Assembly (NCBI GenBank): GCA_023251195.1
Contig: JAHEZG010000002.1
Span: 3,106 to 15,826 of the forward strand
Reading direction: 5' to 3'
DNA length: 12,721 nucleotides
Source of the DNA: Chitinophagaceae bacterium
Lineage (GTDB): Bacteria; Bacteroidota; Bacteroidia; Chitinophagales; UBA10324
The translations under genes were made by a program, and so were the position numbers. Positions 7,565 through 12,721 of the stretch are shown here, in pieces. A model generated the notes under the pieces. It worked only from the letters and a program-made list of their open reading frames with translations, was not told where the DNA came from and did not search any database. The first letter of the stretch is position 1. Every line of letters starts with the position of its first letter.

Positions 7565-7723
7565 ATGGGAAATTTGCTTTACACAATCGCAGTCATCTTA
7601 GTGATTGGATGGTTAATCGGATTCATTGGATATGGAACCGGAGGCATCATTCACTTATTATTAGTGATAGCAGTCATTGCTGTTTTATTCAATATCATTT
7701 CTGGTCGCAAGCCATTAAGCTGA
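7565..7723 (+). CDS. lmo0937-family small membrane protein
   Basis: This 52-residue peptide begins MGNLLYTIAVILVIGWLIG and contains the GGIIHLLLVIAVIAV core, matching the lmo0937/DUF5670 family of two-helix membrane peptides found across Bacteroidota and Firmicutes. Hydrophobic segments lie at ~4-22 and ~27-45, with a basic end (SGRKPLS). The function of the family is not established; members are often near stress-associated genes. It is the first gene of the rightward operon, 41 bases after promoter box B, and its TGA lies three bases before the next ATG, so the two are tightly coupled. The start context is AAAATAAAATC-ATG with no Shine-Dalgarno. Confidence 0.88.
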   Translation: MGNLLYTIAVILVIGWLIGFIGYGTGGIIHLLLVIAVIAVLFNIISGRKPLS

Positions 7724-7726
7724 AGC

Positions 7727-9277
7727 ATGAAAAGATTTTGGATATTTTTTATATCAATTATTTTTTCTGCTTCATTAAATGCACAAGACCTAAAATCTTT
7801 TGCATTTACCAATCGGAATAATTTTTCATCACTGAATGAATTTCGTCATTCACAAACAATGAATAAAAATTTCATCTATTACTATTCATCTCACCTGAAA
7901 AAGGATTTTTTGTTTTCGACTGATACACCCAAACGAAAACACAACATGTATGGCAATTTAACAAGCGACGATACTTTATATAATCGTCGGTATTGCTCAT
8001 TGATTCCTGCAGTTGAAATTCTCGGTGTTAATTTTTTAACCTGGTCAATTGACCGTTATGTTTTCGATGCTGATTATGCTCGTGTGAGTCCTGAAACATG
8101 GAAGTACAATATGAAGGAAGGGTGGGAGTGGGACACCGATCGGTTCGGAATAAATTTTATTGGTCATCCATACTCAGGTACTCTGTTTTACAATTCAGCC
8201 CGAGCCAACGGATATAATTTTTTCGGTTCCATTCCATTTGCAATTGGTGGAAGTTTAATGTGGGAATACTTTGGTGAAAATTCTAAACCTTCTTATAATG
8301 ATTTAATCAATACACCTATCAATGGAATTTTTCTTGGTGAAATACTTTATCGCTTAAGTGAAAATGTTTTAGATGATCAAAGCAGGGGTGGCGAACGATT
8401 CTTCCGTGAACTTTCTGCAACAGTACTTTCTCCAATGGTGGGTTTCAACAGATTGGTGCAGGGAAAAATGTTTCGCGTAACACACAAAGAAGTTTACCAG
8501 AAAGAGCCGTGCAACATTTCCATTTTCGCCGGCATTCATAAAGTAAATACCAACAAAGAATTTCTCACAGGGAACTTCAATGAAATTTTAAATCTTCAGG
8601 TTGATTACGGAAATCCGTTTGAGAAAAGAAACAAGAAACCTTTTGATGTGTTTCGCATCCGGTTGGATTTAAGTTATGGGCAGGGAACTGATTTACTAAA
8701 CAACATTTCCGGGTATGGAAATTTAATAACGAAGAACAGTAAAGCCGGTGCGATTGATTTATTGCACGGTTTATTTCAGTATTACGATTATTGGGATAAT
8801 CCAACTTTCGAACTCGGCACCATTGGTTTTGGTGAAGGAGTTATTTCCAAACTAAAAGTTTTTAAAAAATCATTTCTCTATACTTCATTACATATTGGAG
8901 TTGCTCCATTTGCAGGAAGCAGTACACGATTTGGTCCTGACACACTCGCGTTTCGTAATTACAATTTCGGTGGAGGCATGGAAGGAAAATTTGAAGCAAC
9001 ATTCAACTTAAGTGAAGCAGCGGCAATAAGTTTTAATGCGTACTACTTCTGGATTCATACCTATCAGGGAATGCCCGGCGATAATTTTGTTGGAATACTA
9101 AAACCAAAAATCACTATCCGCATTATAAAAAACATAAGTGTTGGTCTGGAACAATATGTATACATCAACGATCGGTATACACCCAATCGAAAAGCAATAC
9201 ACCAGATTCAAACAGAACAAAAAATTTTCTTACTGTTGTATTTAGAAAACAGAAAACGCAGCGGTCACTACGAATAA
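7727..9277 (+). CDS. DUF3943-domain predicted outer-membrane protein
   Basis: This 516-residue protein has a signal peptide (residues 1-19, ...SLNA|Q) and a DUF3943 region at about 125-235. Visible family features are INFIGHPYSGTLFYNSARANGY (H147-P148, N156, R159 within it), SLMWEYFGE (176-184) and the PSYNDLINTPINGIFLGE stretch (188-205). The C-terminal half alternates hydrophobic and polar residues with aromatic strand ends, as expected of a transmembrane beta-barrel. The region from ~270 on (DYGNPFEKRNKKPFDVFRIRLDLSYG and following strands) would be the barrel. No catalytic motif is apparent to me and the function of the family is unknown. It lies between the lmo0937-type gene (3 bases upstream) and the PAP2 gene (27 bases downstream). 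Confidence 0.87.
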   Translation: MKRFWIFFISIIFSASLNAQDLKSFAFTNRNNFSSLNEFRHSQTMNKNFIYYYSSHLKKDFLFSTDTPKRKHNMYGNLTSDDTLYNRRYCSLIPAVEILGVNFLTWSIDRYVFDADYARVSPETWKYNMKEGWEWDTDRFGINFIGHPYSGTLFYNSARANGYNFFGSIPFAIGGSLMWEYFGENSKPSYNDLINTPINGIFLGEILYRLSENVLDDQSRGGERFFRELSATVLSPMVGFNRLVQGKMFRVTHKEVYQKEPCNISIFAGIHKVNTNKEFLTGNFNEILNLQVDYGNPFEKRNKKPFDVFRIRLDLSYGQGTDLLNNISGYGNLITKNSKAGAIDLLHGLFQYYDYWDNPTFELGTIGFGEGVISKLKVFKKSFLYTSLHIGVAPFAGSSTRFGPDTLAFRNYNFGGGMEGKFEATFNLSEAAAISFNAYYFWIHTYQGMPGDNFVGILKPKITIRIIKNISVGLEQYVYINDRYTPNRKAIHQIQTEQKIFLLLYLENRKRSGHYE

Positions 9278-9304
9278 TTAAATTCATTTTAAAAAATAAT
9301 TGTT

Positions 9305-10204
9305 ATGAAATTGAGAAGCACTATACTATTTTTTTCATTGCTGATTTTTTGCGGATCTGTACAAGCACAATGGTTGCCGAAAGATTCAACCTACGAATAC
9401 TGCGCAGTGTGTCACGGTGGTCAGCATCTGATAGGCCAACCATACAATCACCAACTGAAATTAGAATTACCGTTGCTGTTATCGTCCGCAGCAATTTTAA
9501 CAACCGGTTTCATTATGCAGTCGAGTGATAAAACAAAGCCATATACCGAAGAGCAATTAGTTGGTCTCGACAAAAACTCAATTAATTCATTCGACCGAGT
9601 TGCTACCGGATATTGGAAACCAGGAATCGCTTCGGCAAGTGATTACATGCTTATTGGAATTTCTTTTTTACCGGTTTTATTTTTATCAGAGCACCACACC
9701 GGTCACGATTTTAAATCATTGCTGATTATGACTGCCGAAACATTCGCGCTCAATTACGGAACCACTTACATTGTTAAAAGCACCGTGAATAGAACGAGAC
9801 CTTATGTGTATAATACAGAGCTTCCTGTATCAACCAGAACTGATAAAGAATCGCGACAGTCATATTATTCCGGTCATACATCGCAGACTGCTGCTGCCAC
9901 TTTTTTATTCGCAAAAGTGATTTCCGATTTTCATCCTTACATGAAACCCGGATTAAAAACCGGAATCTGGGCCTTTGCCATAACTGTGCCTGCAGTTGAA
10001 GCATACTTACGCGTTAAAGGTGGAAAGCATTATCCTACTGATGTGATTACTGGTTATGCATTAGGTGCATTGAGCGGCTGGCTCATTCCACAATTGCATC
10101 GCAACAAGAACTATACACATGGGAAAAGGAAAGATATTTTCAATATGGGAATTGCACCTTCACTTAACGGTGGAATGGTGATGAACATGAGATTGCAGTT
10201 TTGA
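9305..10204 (+). CDS. PAP2-family phosphatase, exported, with complete catalytic motifs and an N-terminal CxxCH
   Basis: This 299-residue protein has a signal peptide (1-21, ...GSVQA|Q). All three PAP2 motifs are present: K158-x6-R165-P166 (KSTVNRTRP), YYSGH with H191, and R236-x5-H242-x3-D246 (RVKGGKHYPTD). The protein should therefore be an active phosphatase on the periplasmic side; undecaprenyl pyrophosphate or a lipid phosphate is a likely substrate but this is inference from the family. Eleven residues after the predicted cleavage site is CAVCHGG (C33, C36, H37), the form of a c-type heme attachment motif, which is unexpected in this family. The C-terminus (~275-299) reads like a beta-strand ending in Phe, MRLQF. 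The PPK2 gene follows after 15 bases. Confidence 0.92.
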   Translation: MKLRSTILFFSLLIFCGSVQAQWLPKDSTYEYCAVCHGGQHLIGQPYNHQLKLELPLLLSSAAILTTGFIMQSSDKTKPYTEEQLVGLDKNSINSFDRVATGYWKPGIASASDYMLIGISFLPVLFLSEHHTGHDFKSLLIMTAETFALNYGTTYIVKSTVNRTRPYVYNTELPVSTRTDKESRQSYYSGHTSQTAAATFLFAKVISDFHPYMKPGLKTGIWAFAITVPAVEAYLRVKGGKHYPTDVITGYALGALSGWLIPQLHRNKNYTHGKRKDIFNMGIAPSLNGGMVMNMRLQF

Positions 10205-10219
10205 TTTTACAAACCTGTT

Positions 10220-10972
10220 ATGAAAAAAATAAAACTGAAAGACATTAGCGAACGCTCACCCGAAAAATTCAGTAAGGAAGAAACAAAAAAAGAATTGCTC
10301 AAACTCAAGATCCGGTTAGAGGAATTGCAAAATCTATTATATGCCGAAAGCAAGCATGCACTGCTGGTTATATTACAGGGTATGGATGCATCAGGAAAGG
10401 ATGGGCTTATAAAAAATGTTTTTGGTGCTGTGGATCCAATGGGGTGCAGGGTGTATTCATTTAAAGCTCCTACAGCAACTGAATTGAAACATGATTTTCT
10501 GTGGCGCATTCATCAAGCCGTGCCGGAGAAAGGTTACATAAATATTTTTAACCGTTCGCATTATGAAGATGTGATTGTGCAGCGGGTGCACAAGTGGATT
10601 GATGAGCAAACAGTTTTCAAGCGCTTCGGAAATATTAACGACTTCGAAAAATTGCTGACAGGCACCAACACATCGGTGTTAAAATTTTACCTGCATGTTT
10701 CGCAGGAAGAGCAATTGAAAAGACTGAAAGAACGGCTGAGCGATGAAACTAAAATGTGGAAGCACAACGAAGCCGATATAAAGGAAAGAGACAAATGGCC
10801 AGAGTACATGCAGGCCTACGAAGATGCATTCGAACACTGTTCTGAAAATGCTGATTGGCACATTGTACCTTCAGATCAGAATTGGTACAAAGAATATTAT
10901 GTGGCCAAAATGGTAGTGGAAAAACTGGAATCATTAAAAATGAAATATCCGGGATTGAAAAAAGCAGAGTAA
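10220..10972 (+). CDS. ppk2: PPK2-family polyphosphate kinase / polyphosphate:nucleotide phosphotransferase
   Basis: This 250-residue cytoplasmic protein is a single PPK2 domain. It shows the Walker A loop GMDASGKDG (54-62), the Walker B/active-site segment IFNRSHYEDV (109-118), and the lid region RLKERLSDETKMWKHNEADI, followed by KERDKW (188-193). PPK2 enzymes transfer phosphate between polyphosphate and nucleotides (ADP/GDP, or AMP for some classes). The class, and so the preferred nucleotide, cannot be assigned safely by eye. The short segment between HYEDV and the lid makes it a little shorter than many family members. It is the last gene of the rightward operon; a link between polyphosphate and the membrane genes upstream is suggested by position only. 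No convincing terminator is seen after the TAA. Confidence 0.94.
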   Translation: MKKIKLKDISERSPEKFSKEETKKELLKLKIRLEELQNLLYAESKHALLVILQGMDASGKDGLIKNVFGAVDPMGCRVYSFKAPTATELKHDFLWRIHQAVPEKGYINIFNRSHYEDVIVQRVHKWIDEQTVFKRFGNINDFEKLLTGTNTSVLKFYLHVSQEEQLKRLKERLSDETKMWKHNEADIKERDKWPEYMQAYEDAFEHCSENADWHIVPSDQNWYKEYYVAKMVVEKLESLKMKYPGLKKAE

Positions 10973-11051
10973 AGATTCAATCACTTTGTAATTTCAGTTT
11001 TTTATAGTTGGTGATCTTATGCATCACACGATCTGTCGTTGTTATTGAATG

Positions 11052-11116
11052 TGTGAATCTTGCAATTGATATTAAAAGTTATGTAACACTTCAGCACAAC
11101 TACCAGCTGACCTTTG
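11052..11116 (+). promoter_or_regulatory. Shared promoter element, copy C
   Basis: TGTGAATC starts at 11052, the second half-site GTTATGTAAC ends at 11087, and the -7-like box GACCTTTG is at 11109-11116. The register is identical to the other three copies. The first half-site is decayed (TTGCAAT in place of ATGTAAC), while TGTGAATC and the second half-site are intact. The box ends 34 bases before the ATG at 11151. Confidence 0.72.
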
Positions 11117-11150
11117 TCAAGCAAATCAAAAAAATTAAATTCAAAATAAA

Positions 11151-11654
11151 ATGAAAATAGTAAGAGCCTTTTTCTTAGGAATTATCCTGCTCTTCAGTTT
11201 AAATGTAAAAGCACAGGTTTCAGTCAATGTAAATATTGGTCCGCTTTGGGGCCCTGTAGGATATACTGATGTGAGATACTACTACTTGCCCGATGTGCAG
11301 GCTTACTATGATATTCAAACAGCCATGTTTATTTATTATGAAGGCGGAGTATGGATACATAGAAATTACTTGCCAACACGATACAGCAATTATGATTTAT
11401 ACAGCGGATATAAAGTAGTGATGATTAATTATTATGGCAATACGCCTTATGTCAATTACAACGCTTATAAAACAAATTACCCTAAAGGATATCATGTCAG
11501 TTCTCAAAAAACAATTGGTGAACATCCGGGTAATGGAAGTACAAAAACAATTTCGCACAATAAACCTCAGGGAAATGTGCATCATGGAAATAAAAATTCA
11601 CCAGGACAAGGCAGTGGCAAAAGCCATAGTCAGGGAAAAGGAAAAAAGAAATAA
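11151..11654 (+). CDS. Exported Tyr-rich protein with basic low-complexity tail, unknown function
   Basis: This 167-residue protein has a signal peptide (1-21, ...NVKA|Q). Residues ~22-116 form a Tyr-rich core with IGPLWGPVGY, DVRYYYLPDVQAYYD, FIYYEGGVWIHRN and YSGYKVVMINYYG. Residues ~117-167 are low complexity, rich in Gly, Asn, His, Ser and Lys, and end GQGKGKKK. I recall similar small secreted proteins in Bacteroidota but no assigned function. The core looks like a compact beta fold; the strongly basic tail could bind an anionic polymer, which is speculation. It has its own promoter copy and is followed after 12 bases by a small helical protein gene. Confidence 0.85.
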   Translation: MKIVRAFFLGIILLFSLNVKAQVSVNVNIGPLWGPVGYTDVRYYYLPDVQAYYDIQTAMFIYYEGGVWIHRNYLPTRYSNYDLYSGYKVVMINYYGNTPYVNYNAYKTNYPKGYHVSSQKTIGEHPGNGSTKTISHNKPQGNVHHGNKNSPGQGSGKSHSQGKGKKK

Positions 11655-11666
11655 AAGCCAAACCCC

Positions 11667-11834
11667 ATGATGAAACCGGAAGAAATGATGGAAGCCATTC
11701 GCTCAAAAAATAAGTTGTTGATTGAGCAAACTAAAAGAATTGCACTGGTGGAAGAAAAAATTGCAGAACTACGCAAGAAATTTTTTCAGTTGAAGTATGC
11801 CGGCTTTATAAAACAATTAAAAGGTCATGCTTAA
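11667..11834 (+). CDS. Small helical (possible coiled-coil) protein, unknown function
   Basis: The 55-residue frame begins MMKPEEMMEAIRSKNKLL and continues as one charged amphipathic helix with a heptad-like pattern (residues ~9-40), ending YAGFIKQLKGHA. There is no signal peptide or membrane segment. It starts 12 bases after the stop of the exported Tyr-rich protein gene, so it is probably co-transcribed. Two ATG codons in tandem (11667 and 11670) could both serve as start. No family is recognised. Translation is supported by the close spacing, the full-length charged composition and the absence of any competing frame. Confidence 0.62.
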   Translation: MMKPEEMMEAIRSKNKLLIEQTKRIALVEEKIAELRKKFFQLKYAGFIKQLKGHA

Positions 11835-11840
11835 TCAATA

Positions 11841-11863
11841 AAAATATTTCCCGGAAATTTTTG
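11841..11863 (+). terminator. Possible weak terminator hairpin
   Basis: A perfect short inverted repeat, ATTTCC-C-GGAAAT (11846-11858), is flanked by A-rich sequence on the left and five T residues overlapping its right arm. It lies just after the 55-residue protein gene. The stem is short and mostly A/T, so it is only a candidate. Confidence 0.25.
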
Positions 11864-11984
11864 ACTGCATCAATTTGCTGTTCGACAAAATTTTACTATC
11901 AATTCTATTCATGCAAATATTTTTCAGGCATGGCAATTTGTATTTCCTCTTTTCCATCGGCTTCTTTCGTTCCTGATAAAAATA

Positions 11985-12049
11985 TGTGAATCATGTAACA
12001 CAAATCAAAAGTTATGTAACGGCTTTGGTTATCAAGGGTATCATTTTTA
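11985..12049 (+). promoter_or_regulatory. Shared promoter element, copy D
   Basis: TGTGAATCATGTAACA starts at 11985, the second half-site GTTATGTAAC ends at 12020, and CATTTTTA occupies the -7 position at 12042-12049. Spacing is the same as in the other copies. The -7-like box is the weakest of the four (TTTA instead of TTTG). It ends 21 bases before the ATG at 12071. Confidence 0.72.
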
Positions 12050-12070
12050 CACTATTCTAAATTAAATAAA

Positions 12071-12631
12071 ATGGAAATCGTAACCAATGAAGTCAGCACA
12101 AAAACAAAGTGGAGTATTGACACTTCACATAGCGAAATAGGATTTAAAGTAAAGCACCTGATGATTGCAAATGTCAGGGGCAGATTTACTGAATTTGATG
12201 CAAGCATTTATACCACAACCGAAAATTTTTCGAGTGTGGAAATTGATTGCTGGATTAATCCGGCCTCCATTGATACGAATGACAAAAAAAGAGATGAACA
12301 TGTTAAGAGCGCCGATTTTTTTGATGTCGAAAATTTCAAAGAAATAAATTTCACCGGTGATACTTATAACAGAATTGACGATGATGAAAGTTATGAACTG
12401 TGGGGTGAACTCACCATCAAGGGTGTGGCAAAAAAAATAAAACTCATTGTTGAATTTGGAGGCATGATACAGGACCCTTGGGGAAATTTAAAAGCAATTT
12501 TCACCATTACCGGAAAAATTAACCGCAAAGATTTCGGACTTAATTGGAATTCAGATTTAAAAGCGGGTGGAATTTTAGTCAGTAATGAAGTATGGATTAA
12601 TTGCGAAGTGCAATTGATGAAAGTTAAATAA
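12071..12631 (+). CDS. YceI-family lipocalin-like protein
   Basis: This 186-residue protein spans a complete YceI domain. Visible features are W14SIDTSHSEIGFKVKHLM (14-31), NVRGRF (34-39), KRDEHVKSADFFDV (73-86), FTGD (94-97), the ELTIKGVAK stretch (113-121) and GKINRKDFGLNWN (148-160). YceI proteins form a beta-barrel pocket that binds isoprenoid-type lipids or amphiphiles, and many are periplasmic and induced by stress. No signal peptide is present (the protein starts MEIVTNEVST), so this one should stay in the cytoplasm unless the true start lies elsewhere; no upstream in-frame signal sequence is visible. It stands alone behind promoter copy D. The 90 bases after its stop hold nothing I can identify. 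Confidence 0.93.
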   Translation: MEIVTNEVSTKTKWSIDTSHSEIGFKVKHLMIANVRGRFTEFDASIYTTTENFSSVEIDCWINPASIDTNDKKRDEHVKSADFFDVENFKEINFTGDTYNRIDDDESYELWGELTIKGVAKKIKLIVEFGGMIQDPWGNLKAIFTITGKINRKDFGLNWNSDLKAGGILVSNEVWINCEVQLMKVK

Positions 12632-12721
12632 AACTAAAATTCATAAGCAGATAAGAGTTAAAATATTTCAATTGTTTTTGTTAATAGTTATTACAAATAA
12701 ATTAATTCATAAAAGAAAAAC

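Noticed and set aside
7609..7821. 70-codon plus-strand frame overlapping the lmo0937-type and DUF3943 genes
   Set aside because: It is out of frame with two recognisable proteins and has an unlike-protein composition; a shadow frame.
11010..11029. Short inverted repeat GTGAT...ATCAC after ppk2 as a terminator
   Set aside because: The stem is only five pairs and is not followed by a T run, so it is no better than chance.
12632..12721. A further gene or terminator at the right edge
   Set aside because: The 90 bases are very AT-rich, without a frame of useful length or a convincing hairpin.

Overview
The window looks like chromosomal DNA of a member of the Bacteroidota. It is AT-rich. Exported proteins have signal peptides ending in ...AQ. 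Start codons follow A/T-rich stretches with no Shine-Dalgarno. The promoters carry an nAnnTTTG box resembling the Bacteroidota -7 element (TAnnTTTG). Several families are typical of that phylum (DUF3943 barrel, calcineurin-like phosphoesterase joined to a BamA-like barrel, HD-DUF5706 membrane protein). I see no rRNA, tRNA, CRISPR array, insertion sequence or prophage gene.

Layout. A divergent control region (7248-7564) separates two operons. Leftward (minus strand), five closely spaced genes run to the window edge: a His-rich lipoprotein-like YqaE/Pmp3 protein, a PAP2-family phosphatase, a 64-residue two-helix membrane protein, a 686-residue HD-DUF5706-beta-propeller fusion, and a very large phosphoesterase-like/kinase-like/outer-membrane-barrel protein whose 3' end is cut off at base 1. 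Rightward, four closely spaced genes encode a 52-residue lmo0937-type membrane peptide, a DUF3943 outer-membrane protein, a second PAP2 phosphatase with all its motifs, and a PPK2-type polyphosphate kinase. Two further units follow on the plus strand: an exported Tyr-rich protein with a basic tail plus a 55-residue helical protein, and a YceI-family protein.

The most striking observation is a promoter architecture repeated four times, once ahead of each transcription unit. An invariant TGTGAATC is followed, with its start always exactly 31 bases upstream, by an invariant GTAAC. An nAnnTTTG-like box then follows with exactly 21 bases between. The three parts keep the same register over 65 bp in all four copies, although the sequence between them differs. 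This strongly suggests that every gene seen here belongs to one regulon under one activator, even though the units are separate and point in both directions.

Inferred biology. The regulon mixes inner-membrane peptides of stress-associated families (YqaE/Pmp3, lmo0937), lipid or undecaprenyl pyrophosphate-type phosphatases, outer-membrane barrels, a lipocalin-like YceI protein and a polyphosphate/nucleotide kinase. This fits an envelope-stress or stationary-phase programme. The two most unusual proteins are the HD-DUF5706-propeller fusion, which could connect a cytoplasmic nucleotide-hydrolase-like domain to a periplasmic propeller, and its downstream neighbour, in which a phosphoesterase with eroded metal ligands precedes a kinase-like segment and an outer-membrane barrel.
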